From: Hellea sp042093735
GTDB lineage: Bacteria; Pseudomonadota; Alphaproteobacteria; Caulobacterales; Maricaulaceae
Direction of reading: 5' to 3'
NCBI GenBank assembly: GCA_042093735.1
Contig: JBELEM010000017.1
Span: forward strand, 1-41,915
DNA length: 41,915 bases
Under the pieces are notes generated by a model that had not been told where the DNA came from, searched no databases, and saw nothing but the letters and a program-made list of their open reading frames with translations. Position 1 is the first letter of the stretch, and each line of letters opens with the position of its first letter. The position numbers and the translations under genes are program-made. Below, piece by piece: positions 1 through 8,654 of the stretch.

Positions 1-392
1 GCAAGAAGTTCGAAGCTTATTGTTAGTAGGTTGTCACCGGTGAGAACTGCAAGGGCTTCACTATATTTTTTGTGTACCGTAGGTTTCCCACGTCTAAAAT
101 CATCATTATCCATACAGGGTAAATCATCATGCACTAATGAATAGACATGCATGCATTCTAATGCTGCCGCAGCAATGTATACTCCTTTGTTTAGACTGCC
201 TAACATACGAGCAGTTTCTATCATTAAGAAGGGCCTTAGTCTTTTTCCACCACCGAGTGCTGCATATCTTGATGCCTCCATGACTGCTTTTTGGTTGCCA
301 GATGGAAGAGGTAATATATCCGTGAGTACGGCTTCTATTTCTTCTGATACAGCTTTAAGGTGAGATTTGAAATCTATTGAATCTTTAAGCAT
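1..392 (-). CDS. ispA: Polyprenyl (farnesyl/geranylgeranyl) diphosphate synthase, 5' part only
   Basis: Short-chain trans-isoprenyl diphosphate synthase, which condenses isopentenyl diphosphate with allylic diphosphates for quinone and undecaprenyl synthesis. Translating the minus strand from the ATG at 392-390 gives about 130 residues, and the gene runs off the left edge. Diagnostic motifs are visible: the GGGKRLRP substrate-binding segment and the first Asp-rich motif DDLPCMDNDD followed by RRGKPTVH. Two residues inside the motif (DDxxxxD form) are typical of bacterial FPP synthases. The start overlaps the xseB stop by 8 nt (positions 385-392), so the two are probably translationally coupled, as in many proteobacteria where xseB-ispA is a conserved pair. 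The product length class (FPP or GGPP) cannot be fixed from this fragment. Confidence 0.93.
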   Translation of the reverse strand, partial: MLKDSIDFKSHLKAVSEEIEAVLTDILPLPSGNQKAVMEASRYAALGGGKRLRPFLMIETARMLGSLNKGVYIAAAALECMHVYSLVHDDLPCMDNDDFRRGKPTVHKKYSEALAVLTGDNLLTISFELL

Positions 393-618
393 TAAAGGGA
401 ACCGTCTCCACTTTCCCATCTTTATCCAAGACAATTTTTTCTACTTTTAATTGAGCATCTTTAAGTTTCCCTTCACAATGGGATTTCAATTTTGCTCCTC
501 TTTCATAGATGGCAATGCTTTCTTCAAGCGTAACTTCACCTCTTTCAAGTTTACTAACAATGCTTTCAAGTTCATTTAAAGCATTTTCAAAAGTCATTTC
601 TTTTATAGATTCTGTCAT
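385..618 (-). CDS. xseB: Exodeoxyribonuclease VII small subunit
   Basis: Small subunit of exonuclease VII, which degrades single-stranded DNA together with XseA (not in this window). The 77-residue product (81 if the upstream ATG at 630 is used) has the family's helical hairpin: FENALNELESIVSKLERGEVTLEESI, then an acidic/basic helix ending in LKDAQLKVEKI. Length matches the usual 70-85 residues. I prefer the ATG at 618 because it avoids overlap with the stop of the upstream gene at 620-622 and has a GGA about 9 nt upstream. The 630 start would overlap that gene by 11 nt. It overlaps ispA downstream and belongs to the uup-phosphatase-xseB-ispA minus-strand run. Confidence 0.92.
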   Translation of the reverse strand: MTESIKEMTFENALNELESIVSKLERGEVTLEESIAIYERGAKLKSHCEGKLKDAQLKVEKIVLDKDGKVETVPFNA

Positions 619-619
619 A

Positions 620-1216
620 TTAATTTCCATTTTTTACTAATTTTTGTGTTGGTCGCTCAAAGCGTCTGTGGCTCCAGTGCAGGTCTCCATTTTGACTTTT
701 GCATTTCCAACCTTGTTTTTTTAATGAGCCTTTAAGCATTCTATTAAACCAACCATGTCCAGAAACATATATTATTTTGCCACCTTTGGAATGATTAGCT
801 AATATACCACTCATGTTATCTGCTCTGACCCTAGCGGATTTATGACTTTCCATTCCATCAGACCAACCAAAATACCAAACTATTCTTGACCATGTTCCCC
901 AGCTTTTAGGTCTTATCTTTATTGAGCCAAGATAGGGTGAGGGAAGGGGGGCCTCTACTAGGTCTTCATAAATAAAATCTGGTTCCCTTCCGCTCGCCAG
1001 TGTTGCCGACTCCCGCGCCCTTAGTAATGAGCTGGATATTACAATGTCTGATTTTTCAGCCCATTTTTTAAGCCTTTTTGGTACTTTTTGGTCTTTTTTA
1101 AGACCACTTATTTGATATTTCAACCACCACTCTCTGTACTCTTTCCAGTTTAATCTAACCTTACGAGAGAGTTCGGGTTTTCCGTGGCGTGCTATAATTA
1201 TTATATCATTGGTCAT
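620..1216 (-). CDS. Histidine phosphatase (phosphoglycerate mutase-like) family protein
   Basis: About 198 residues from the ATG at 1216 (a longer reading from 1273 adds 19 residues without family similarity). The N-terminal beta-strand IIIIARHGKP carries the catalytic RHG histidine (residues 10-12). SSSLLRARESA is the usual second-strand arginine region, and VSGHGWFNRML near residue 150 supplies the second active-site histidine. An acidic residue in EAPLP is in the expected proton-donor region. The central segment is Trp/Arg-rich and does not resemble classical glycolytic Gpm, so the substrate is not assigned. It lies 10 nt after uup and 1 nt before xseB, so it is probably co-transcribed with them. 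Confidence 0.78.
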   Translation of the reverse strand: MTNDIIIIARHGKPELSRKVRLNWKEYREWWLKYQISGLKKDQKVPKRLKKWAEKSDIVISSSLLRARESATLASGREPDFIYEDLVEAPLPSPYLGSIKIRPKSWGTWSRIVWYFGWSDGMESHKSARVRADNMSGILANHSKGGKIIYVSGHGWFNRMLKGSLKKQGWKCKSQNGDLHWSHRRFERPTQKLVKNGN

Positions 1217-1283
1217 TTTAAAGGTTGGTCTTAAATATTTCTCTTTTTCTGCAGAGGTATAGCTTTTTAACAATCATAATACT

Positions 1284-3077
1284 TTATGTTTCATTTAACA
1301 GCTCTAATTTTAACCACTCTTCTTCTGACTTTTCCAGTTTAATTTTGTATTGATCCAATTTTCTTATAGCTTCATTAAAACCACCTGGGTCTTTGTGAAA
1401 AAAATCAGCATTTGTGAGCTTAAGTTCTATTTCAGAGATTCGATTTTGGAATTTCTGAATTTCTTGAGGCAGTTGCTCTAAGCGAAACTTATCTTTGTAG
1501 GTCAGTTTGTTTTTGGATTTTGTTGCTACTGGTGAGTGTTTCACTTTGTGTGGTTTATATTTTAACTTTTTATCTGTACTAACAACACCAAAGCCCCTTT
1601 GATTTACCATATCAGTGTATCCGCCTGGGTAAATTTGCCATTTTGAAAAGTCTTCATAAGCAACCGTTCGAGTAACAGTACGGTCTAAGAAATCTCGATC
1701 ATGAGAAACTACTATTACTGTACCATCATAATCAGCAACTAATTCTTGTAATAAGTCTAGTGTTTCAAGGTCGAGGTCATTAGTTGGCTCGTCTAATACC
1801 AATAAATTACTGGGAAGTCTTAAGCCGCGTGCGAGCTGAAGGCGCCCCCTTTCTCCTCCAGATAAAGCATGTAATGGTGTTTTGGCTTGTTCAGGTAAAA
1901 AAAGGAAGTCTTTCATATAGCGAATTACATGGATGGAATTATCACCAACCATGACTTTATCCCCACCATTATCAGTTAATGCTTCGGATAGTGTCCATTC
2001 ATCATTTAAGCTTTCGCGCTTTTGATCTATTATTAGTGGTAAAAGGTTTACACCAAGCTCAACTCTACCTTTATCGGGTCGTATTTCCCCCATTATTATT
2101 TTTAGTAGTGTTGTTTTTCCGCTTCCGTTTGGCCCAACAATTCCTATTCGTTCCCCTCTTGTTATTTTTATAGAGAAATCTTCAAAAATCTTTTTGTCAC
2201 CAAATGATTTTGTGATGCCGACTAACTTAGAAATAAACCTTCCTGATTGATGACTATCAGCTACTGTTATATTCAAATTTCCAGTTGATTGTCTTTGTGT
2301 TTTAAATTGAGTTCGTAAAGTAGATAAGTCTTTTAGTCTCTTTACATTTCTTTTTCGACGTCCAGATACCCCATGTATAACCCAATGCTGTTCTCTATGT
2401 ATTTTTCGTTTTAACTTGTGCCGGTCAAGTTTTTCTTGTTCCAGAGTTCTGTCCCTCCAGTCTTCAAAAAAGGAGAAATTCTTTTCAAGCAATTTAGTTT
2501 CCCCTCTATCTACCCATAAAGTTCGTTTTGAAAGATTTTCGAGAAACCTTCTATCATGTGATATGATTATTACAGAAGAGCTTAATGACTTAATCTCATT
2601 TTCTAACCATTCTATGGCGGCAAGGTCTAGATGATTTGTGGGTTCATCTAACATCAAAATATCAGGCTTAGGTGCCAGTGTTCTAGCTAAAGCTGCTCTT
2701 CTTAGCTCACCCCCAGACATAACTTGTGGATCCTCATCACCAGTTAATGACAATCCATCCAGGAGATAAGGAATTCTGTAGCTATCATCAGCTCCGACTA
2801 AGCCGTCTTCTATGTATTCCCGAGAAGTTTTAAATTGAGAAAGATCAGGTTCTTGAGGAAGATAACGCATTGTTACCCCCGGTTTTATCCAACGTTTTCC
2901 GTCATCGTGATCAACCATCCCTGCTGCTATCTTTAACAACGTAGATTTTCCTGAGCCATTCCTGCCAACGATACATAATCGTTCATTAGGCATGATTGTT
3001 AAATCTGCTCCCTCAAACAATGGAGTACTGCCAAATGTAAGATGAATATTGGATAATGTAAGAAGAGGGGGAGCCAT
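1284..3077 (-). CDS. uup: ABC-F family ATPase, Uup-like
   Basis: Cytosolic twin-ATPase of the ABC-F class (no membrane domain), acting on ribosomes or, for Uup, linked to tolerance of replication and transposon-excision intermediates. Domain 1: Walker A GRNGSGKST (residues 38-46), signature SGGE (121-124), Walker B with LMLDEPTNHLD (141-151). Domain 2: Walker A GPNGSGKTT (315-323), signature LSGGER near 405, Walker B LDEPTNDLD near 428. The interdomain linker has the charged HWVIHGVSGRRKRNVKRL pattern typical of Uup. The last about 75 residues form a charged coiled coil (Uup C-terminal DNA-binding type). 597 residues is slightly short of E. coli Uup. First gene of the minus-strand run; the 187-nt spacer to the divergent acyl-CoA synthetase is very AT-rich. 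Confidence 0.92.
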   Translation of the reverse strand: MAPPLLTLSNIHLTFGSTPLFEGADLTIMPNERLCIVGRNGSGKSTLLKIAAGMVDHDDGKRWIKPGVTMRYLPQEPDLSQFKTSREYIEDGLVGADDSYRIPYLLDGLSLTGDEDPQVMSGGELRRAALARTLAPKPDILMLDEPTNHLDLAAIEWLENEIKSLSSSVIIISHDRRFLENLSKRTLWVDRGETKLLEKNFSFFEDWRDRTLEQEKLDRHKLKRKIHREQHWVIHGVSGRRKRNVKRLKDLSTLRTQFKTQRQSTGNLNITVADSHQSGRFISKLVGITKSFGDKKIFEDFSIKITRGERIGIVGPNGSGKTTLLKIIMGEIRPDKGRVELGVNLLPLIIDQKRESLNDEWTLSEALTDNGGDKVMVGDNSIHVIRYMKDFLFLPEQAKTPLHALSGGERGRLQLARGLRLPSNLLVLDEPTNDLDLETLDLLQELVADYDGTVIVVSHDRDFLDRTVTRTVAYEDFSKWQIYPGGYTDMVNQRGFGVVSTDKKLKYKPHKVKHSPVATKSKNKLTYKDKFRLEQLPQEIQKFQNRISEIELKLTNADFFHKDPGGFNEAIRKLDQYKIKLEKSEEEWLKLELLNET

Positions 3078-3264
3078 ATTTATCCTATTAATTCTGAGAT
3101 TTCTATTAACTTAAAATACATAAGTATCAAGACTGATGAATTCAGTTTAAGGAAAATATATATTTTAATATGATAAATTTTTATGACTAGGCTCTTTAAT
3201 TTTAGAGTATTTTATATTAGTCTCAATAACTGATTATATAGCTTAATAAATTAGAAAAAATGCG

Positions 3265-5058
3265 ATGAGTTTTTTAAAAACAATAAAGGACGAGATTAAT
3301 TATGTGGGAGCATTTTTACGAATAATTAAAGAAGTAAAGAGTGTTGACGCAAAGTCTAATTTTGGCATCGCAGATGAAATTGAAATGCGAGTAGATAAAT
3401 TTGGATCTAATCTTGCTTTTTTAGAAGATGATATCAACCTCACTTACGATGATATGGAAAAATACGCCAACAGAATTGCGGCATGGGCATTATCAGAGGG
3501 GTGTATTGCAGGAGACACAGTTGCCCTTTTTATACGAAACCGGGCTCATTATGTAGCTGTATGGTTTGGTCTTACAAAAATTGGCGTTATTCCTGCGCTA
3601 TTAAATTATCAATTAGCAGGTCCCGCATTGGCGCATTGCGTGAATGTTTCAGATTCAAAAATTATTATTGTCGATCACGAAATGGCTGATCAATGGCAAA
3701 GTGCTAAAAAGCATACGAAAGCTGATGTAAAGGTATTCTCAATTTTTGGAAATATCAAAAAATACAAAAATTTAGACTCAGAATTATTAAACCATTCATA
3801 CCGCCGTCCATCTAGAAATTTCCGGGAGGGAATTAAGGGGGGAGACTTGTGTATGAAAATGTTTACTTCTGGAACTACTGGAATGCCCAAAGCGGCTAAA
3901 GTGACCCACGTGCGTGCTCAGAATTACATGAGAGGTTTTGCTGGTGGTGTGAATACAGGGCAAAGTGATCGTATAATGATGGTTTTACCTTTGTATCATG
4001 CGACAGGAGGTCTTTGCGGTGTAGGTGCTGCTTTAACGAGGGGCGGAGCTGTAATCGTAAGGCCTAAATTCTCAGTTTCAAACTTCTGGGATGAGGTTGT
4101 AAAGTACGAGGCCACGCTTTTGGTATACGTGGGTGAGCTTTGTCGCTTTTTATTATCATCTCCAGTTCATCCGCAAGAACATAAACATAAAATAAAATGG
4201 ATAATTGGTAATGGTTTGAGGCCAGAGGTTTGGCCCGGATTTGTTAAGAGATTTAACATTAAACATGTAATTGAGTTTTACGGAGCCACAGAGGGCAATG
4301 TGAGTTTAATGAATATTGATGGGCCTGTAGGTGCCGTAGGCCGTGTTCCAGGTTATCTGAAATTTAAATTTAACTGTGATATTATAAAATATGATATTGA
4401 GCTGGGAGAAAATATAAGAAACTCTAAGGGTTTTTGTGTGAGAACAGACAATAACGAAGTAGGTGAATTAATAGGGGAAATTAAGCAAAGTGACCCTAGA
4501 TTCCGTTTTGAGGGTTACGAAACTTCGGAAGCCACACAAAAGAAAATTTTACGAGACGTTTTTAAGCAAGGAGATGCTTGGTTTCGAACGGGGGATTTGC
4601 TCAAAAGAGATAAAATGGGTTATTATTATTTTGTTGATAGAGTTGGTGATACCTTTAGGTGGAAAGCAGAGAATGTAGCAACAGGAGAGGTTGCTGCTGT
4701 TTTATCATCGTACAACGGAATTAACGAAGCGAATGTTTATGGAGTTTCTGTTCCAGGATACGATGGGCGTGCAGGGATGGCATCAATTGTTGCTGAAAAC
4801 AAACTGGATATGAAGTTTTTGATGAAGCATATTCAAGAGAATTTACCTTCATATGCAAGGCCAGTATTTATACGATTATCAAAAGAATCTGAAACAACGG
4901 GTACGTTTAAATTTAAAAAGACTGATTTGGTTGAAGCCGGTTTTAACCCTAAAAACTTCGATGATCCTATTTACTACAGTGATCTTGTTACAGGTGAATA
5001 TCGCAAGATTACTCAAAAACTATTTGATGATATTAGCAATGGGGTAATACGCCTTTAG
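3265..5058 (+). CDS. Long/very-long-chain acyl-CoA synthetase (FATP/FadD6-like)
   Basis: ATP-dependent acyl-CoA ligase of the ANL superfamily, FATP/very-long-chain subgroup, activating fatty acids through an acyl-adenylate. Visible motifs: P-loop FTSGTTGMPKAAK near residue 199, PLYHATGG near 240, the FYGATEGN adenine-binding motif near 335, and the hinge region RTGDLLKRDKMGYYYFVDRVGDTFRWK near 440. The last is the characteristic FATP variant with WKAENVAT. At 597 residues it is full length. The island gene at 28804-30582 is a paralogue of nearly the same length and motif order. Downstream, an HSL esterase starts 42 nt after the stop, suggesting a lipid-handling unit. Chain-length specificity cannot be read from the sequence. 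Confidence 0.9.
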   Translation: MSFLKTIKDEINYVGAFLRIIKEVKSVDAKSNFGIADEIEMRVDKFGSNLAFLEDDINLTYDDMEKYANRIAAWALSEGCIAGDTVALFIRNRAHYVAVWFGLTKIGVIPALLNYQLAGPALAHCVNVSDSKIIIVDHEMADQWQSAKKHTKADVKVFSIFGNIKKYKNLDSELLNHSYRRPSRNFREGIKGGDLCMKMFTSGTTGMPKAAKVTHVRAQNYMRGFAGGVNTGQSDRIMMVLPLYHATGGLCGVGAALTRGGAVIVRPKFSVSNFWDEVVKYEATLLVYVGELCRFLLSSPVHPQEHKHKIKWIIGNGLRPEVWPGFVKRFNIKHVIEFYGATEGNVSLMNIDGPVGAVGRVPGYLKFKFNCDIIKYDIELGENIRNSKGFCVRTDNNEVGELIGEIKQSDPRFRFEGYETSEATQKKILRDVFKQGDAWFRTGDLLKRDKMGYYYFVDRVGDTFRWKAENVATGEVAAVLSSYNGINEANVYGVSVPGYDGRAGMASIVAENKLDMKFLMKHIQENLPSYARPVFIRLSKESETTGTFKFKKTDLVEAGFNPKNFDDPIYYSDLVTGEYRKITQKLFDDISNGVIRL

Positions 5059-5100
5059 TGTATAAAGCAGTTTTAATTAAACAGTATTCAGAGACCACAA

Positions 5101-6063
5101 ATGAAAAAACCCGCGTTTGACCCTCGATTAAAAATGAAGAATTTTGTAGCTGACCTGGATCAAAGCTTTAAGGCTGGATTAGAAAGAATACGAATAGACC
5201 CAGAAAGCATTAACGAGATTCATAATTCTTTTCGCCGTGTTGCTGGTCAATTGGATACTCCGTGGCCTGATATGAAAGAGGTGCATGACTTCAAAATTTC
5301 CAGTAAAGGCCTTGAGATACCCGTAAGGTTATTTGTACCGCATGATGCCAAGCCCACAAAGGGCCCTTGTTTTATATACTTACACGGCGGAGGCTTTGTA
5401 ACAGGTTCCATAGAAAGTCACGAAGGTATTACGCGTAGAATTGCATTTAATACAGGGGTAAGAGTGCTATCAGTAGATTATAGACTCGCTCCTAAATACC
5501 CGTACCCTGCCGCTTTAAATGATTGTGAGGGAGTTTTAGATTGGGCTCTCAATGATAATGATTGCCAAAAATGGGGAATTAATTCCGATAACATTTCTCT
5601 AGGCGGGGATAGTGCTGGTGGCAATATGACAGCTTACTTGTCTCAAAAGTTCAGAGAAAGATTGAGGGCGCAGATTCTCTTTTATCCATTAATGCAACTC
5701 ATTGATTTTAAACCCCCAAATCCTGGGCCTCAAGATTGGCTACAACTTGGTTTTATGGCGCTAAAGTTTATAGATGAGCATTATGTTGCAGGTGCTGATA
5801 CGCAGCAAACATCACTTTCACCACTGCTAGAAGATAATTTAAAGGGGCTGCCACCAAGTTATATTTTGACTTGTGGACTTGACCCATTGAGGGATGAAGG
5901 AAAACTTTATGCTAATAAATTAACAGTTAATGCAATAAATGTAGAGTATAATCATGAAAAATTACTACCCCATGGATTTTTGAATTTTACACGGTTATTT
6001 CCGAAAGGAAAAATAGTTCTGAAAAGTGCTTCTGACTTTTTGTTAAAATATATAGAAGATTAA
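5101..6063 (+). CDS. HSL-family alpha/beta hydrolase (carboxylesterase/lipase)
   Basis: Esterase of the hormone-sensitive-lipase family (bacterial type IV). The oxyanion motif HGGG is at residues 95-98 and the nucleophile elbow GGDSAGGN places Ser at about 171. VLSVDYRLAPKYPYPAA is the conserved DYRLAPEHPFPAA segment. LTCGLDPLRDEG near 260 carries the acid residue and LPHGFLNF near 295 the catalytic histidine. 320 residues is the normal length and no signal peptide is visible, so it is probably cytosolic. It follows the acyl-CoA synthetase closely on the same strand, so a plausible job is releasing fatty acids for CoA activation; that link is inferred from context only. Confidence 0.9.
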   Translation: MKKPAFDPRLKMKNFVADLDQSFKAGLERIRIDPESINEIHNSFRRVAGQLDTPWPDMKEVHDFKISSKGLEIPVRLFVPHDAKPTKGPCFIYLHGGGFVTGSIESHEGITRRIAFNTGVRVLSVDYRLAPKYPYPAALNDCEGVLDWALNDNDCQKWGINSDNISLGGDSAGGNMTAYLSQKFRERLRAQILFYPLMQLIDFKPPNPGPQDWLQLGFMALKFIDEHYVAGADTQQTSLSPLLEDNLKGLPPSYILTCGLDPLRDEGKLYANKLTVNAINVEYNHEKLLPHGFLNFTRLFPKGKIVLKSASDFLLKYIED

Positions 6064-6102
6064 TATGTCTACGTCCCATTTTTATCAATATAAGATATAA
6101 CT

Positions 6103-7443
6103 TTGTACCACCCGGATACAAAAATTAACTCTTTAGGAAATGAATTTTACGATATTGTAAGTCCTGCAATTTTTCCTAAAACTGAACTCCACTATAGAGA
6201 TACTTTTTCCATAGACACAGTAGGTTTAAACCTTACCGATGATGAATGTGTAAAGCATTTTGGTCTATTTAATCCGTTACCTAATAATTTGGAAAAGCCT
6301 CTGGCTTTAAGATACCATGGACATCAGTTTCATCAGTATAATCCTAACTTAGGCGATGGAAGAGGGTTTTTGTATGCACAATTAAGGGACAATAAAGGAA
6401 GACTTTTAGATTTCGGAACTAAGGGTTCAGGTCAAACTCCTTGGTCTAGAGGCGGGGATGGTAAACTTACTTTACTGGGAGGTATTAGAGAGGTTTTGGC
6501 TTCACGTTATCTTGAGTATCTTGGGGTTAATACATCTAAAACCATATCATTAATTGAAACAGGAGAAGAACTCCAACGTAACGACGAACCCTCTCCCACA
6601 AGATCAGCAGTTATGGTGCGATTGTCACATTCACACATCCGGTTTGGAACATTTCAGAGACAAGCTTTTTTTAATAAGACTGATAATTTAGAGGCATTAA
6701 CTCAATATTGTTCTCAAAACCTTTATAGAGGCATATGTACTCCTGAGGAGCTGTTAAATGCTGTAATCCTTAAGTCTTCAGAATTAGTTGCATCATGGAT
6801 GGCGGCTGGATTTGTACATGGGGTAATGAATACCGATAATATGAATATAACAGGGGAAAGTTTCGATTATGGTCCTTATAGGTTTCTACCGACTTTGAGG
6901 TCAGATTTTACGGCTGCATATTTTGACCATAACGGTTTATATGCTTTTTCAAGACAGCCAGAAGCAATGTATTGGAATTTAGGGCAACTTGCTCAAAGTT
7001 TATCACTTATCTGCGATGATAAAAAACTTCTTAAAGCTCTAGAGAATTATGCACCTACATATAGAGTTGCTTTACGAGATAAAGTGTTTGAGAGGCTACA
7101 AGTTCAGCCAAAAAATAATCAGAAGGACTTTGAATTTGTATCTCTAACTTTTAAGTTTTTAGAAAAAAGTCAGTGCCCTTGGCCGCAATTTTGGCATGAT
7201 TGGCAGGGAGGCGCTAGTGAATTGATAAGGGCTAAAAGGTCCCAAAGCTCTGATTTTTATTCAGGCGATGAGTTTGTAGATTGGTATAATTCCTTAAAGG
7301 AATTTGAAGTTACTGGAGCCCCACCTGAATTTGATGCTCCAGTGAGTTTATTGTATGAGGATATAGAGGCTTTATGGAAGCCTATTGAACAAGATAATAA
7401 TTGGTCAAAATTTATTCAAAAAACTAAGAGTTTTCGAAGATAG
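6103..7443 (+). CDS. selO: SelO/YdiU (UPF0061) family pseudokinase, probable protein AMPylator
   Basis: SelO proteins transfer AMP from ATP to Ser/Thr/Tyr residues of target proteins. Recognisable family blocks: LALRYHGHQF near residue 66, LGDGRGFLYAQLRD near 80, GSGQTPWSRGGDGKLTLLGGIREVLAS near 108, RSAVMVRLSHSHIRFGTFQR near 167. HGVMNTDNM near 237 and the metal-binding FDYGPYRFLP near 253 follow. The 446-residue reading starts at a TTG without a clear ribosome-binding site. An ATG at 6065, preceded by AGAAGA, opens a 10-codon frame (reading MSTSHFYQYK) that ends at 6098. The true N-terminus may therefore be out of frame with the body. The gene converges on isovaleryl-CoA dehydrogenase, 11 nt away. 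Confidence 0.85.
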   Translation: MYHPDTKINSLGNEFYDIVSPAIFPKTELHYRDTFSIDTVGLNLTDDECVKHFGLFNPLPNNLEKPLALRYHGHQFHQYNPNLGDGRGFLYAQLRDNKGRLLDFGTKGSGQTPWSRGGDGKLTLLGGIREVLASRYLEYLGVNTSKTISLIETGEELQRNDEPSPTRSAVMVRLSHSHIRFGTFQRQAFFNKTDNLEALTQYCSQNLYRGICTPEELLNAVILKSSELVASWMAAGFVHGVMNTDNMNITGESFDYGPYRFLPTLRSDFTAAYFDHNGLYAFSRQPEAMYWNLGQLAQSLSLICDDKKLLKALENYAPTYRVALRDKVFERLQVQPKNNQKDFEFVSLTFKFLEKSQCPWPQFWHDWQGGASELIRAKRSQSSDFYSGDEFVDWYNSLKEFEVTGAPPEFDAPVSLLYEDIEALWKPIEQDNNWSKFIQKTKSFRR

Positions 7444-7454
7444 TTTTTAAAGAT

Positions 7455-8624
7455 TTAAACAGTTTCATTGTAAAGCTCACGTCCAATTAACCATCTGCGA
7501 ATCTCTGAAGTGCCAGCACCAATTTCCATAAGCTTAGCATCACGCCAGAGACGCCCGGTCGCGCTTTCGTTCATATATCCCATTCCGCCTAACATCTGAA
7601 TAGCATCTGATGCCATTTGCGTAGATTTTTCTGCAGCATACAATATACAACCCGCCGCATCCTTGCGAGTTGTTTCCCCTCGATCACACGCAGATGCCAC
7701 AGCGTAAACGTATGAGCGCGTAGTTGATAAAGTTACATACATATCTGCCAATTTCCCCTGCATGAGCTGAAATGTTCCTATAGGTTTTCCAAATTGTTTT
7801 CTCTCATGTATGTAGGGTAGTACTATGTCCATACAAGCTTGCATTATACCAATTGACAAACCGGATAAAACAACTCGCTCATAATCCAACCCACTCATAA
7901 GAATCTCTGCACCTTGTCCTATATTGCCTACCAAATTTTCATCGGGGACAAAGCAATTTTCAAAAACTAGTTCACACGTATCTGATCCGCGCATGCCAAG
8001 CTTATCCAGTTTTTTTGAAGTGGAAAAACCTTCCATATCTGGCGTTACAACAAAAGCTGAAATACCTTTTGATGCACCATTTGGATCTGTTTTAGCATAA
8101 ACAAAGAGTGTGTCTGCTACAGGGGCATTGGTGATCCACATTTTGGTTCCATTGAGCAGGTATCCACCTTGCGCTGTTTCAGCTTTTAATTTCATTGATA
8201 TTACATCTGACCCTGAGCCTGACTCAGACATTGCAAGAGATCCAACATGTTCGCCGCTTATTAACTTTGGCAAATACTTTGCTTTCTGTTCATTGTTACC
8301 CCATCTCCGTAATTGGTTGATGCATAGATTCGAGTGAGCGCCATAGGAAAGTCCTACCGATGCAGAGCCTCTACTAATTTCTTCAAGAGCAATGGTATGT
8401 TGTAAATAGCCAAGACCTGAACCGCCATCCTTTATATCAGCTGTAATCCCATGCAGCCCTAATTCCCCCATGAGTGGCCATAGATGACGAGGAAATTCGT
8501 TACTTTTGTCAATATCTGCTGCAATTGGAGAAATATGTTTTACTGTGAAGTCATGGACTGCTTGCCTTAGCATATTTGTTTCTTCTGAGTGTCCATATTG
8601 AAGTGTGGGGTATGATGTTGTCAA
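7455..8624 (-). CDS. ivd: Isovaleryl-CoA dehydrogenase
   Basis: FAD-dependent acyl-CoA dehydrogenase that oxidises isovaleryl-CoA to 3-methylcrotonyl-CoA in leucine breakdown. Fold signatures are GSLAMSESGSGSD near residue 128 and WITNAP near 163 (FAD side), and QMLGGMGYMNESATGRLWRDAK with the C-terminal GAGTSEIRR. The IVD-type catalytic base is the Glu in SGLDYERVV (about E249). That helix-G position, rather than the usual C-terminal site, separates IVD from short- and medium-chain dehydrogenases. 389 residues is standard. The neighbouring carboxylase genes catalyse the next pathway step, which strongly supports the call. It is the third gene of the mccB-mccA-ivd minus-strand operon. Confidence 0.95.
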   Translation of the reverse strand: MTTSYPTLQYGHSEETNMLRQAVHDFTVKHISPIAADIDKSNEFPRHLWPLMGELGLHGITADIKDGGSGLGYLQHTIALEEISRGSASVGLSYGAHSNLCINQLRRWGNNEQKAKYLPKLISGEHVGSLAMSESGSGSDVISMKLKAETAQGGYLLNGTKMWITNAPVADTLFVYAKTDPNGASKGISAFVVTPDMEGFSTSKKLDKLGMRGSDTCELVFENCFVPDENLVGNIGQGAEILMSGLDYERVVLSGLSIGIMQACMDIVLPYIHERKQFGKPIGTFQLMQGKLADMYVTLSTTRSYVYAVASACDRGETTRKDAAGCILYAAEKSTQMASDAIQMLGGMGYMNESATGRLWRDAKLMEIGAGTSEIRRWLIGRELYNETV

Positions 8625-8654
8625 AATATTTTCCCTTTATGAAATATAAGTATA

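Noticed and set aside
151..363. 70-codon plus-strand frame at the left end
   Set aside because: Antisense to ispA, whose conserved GGGKRLRP and DDLPCMDNDD motifs are on the other strand.
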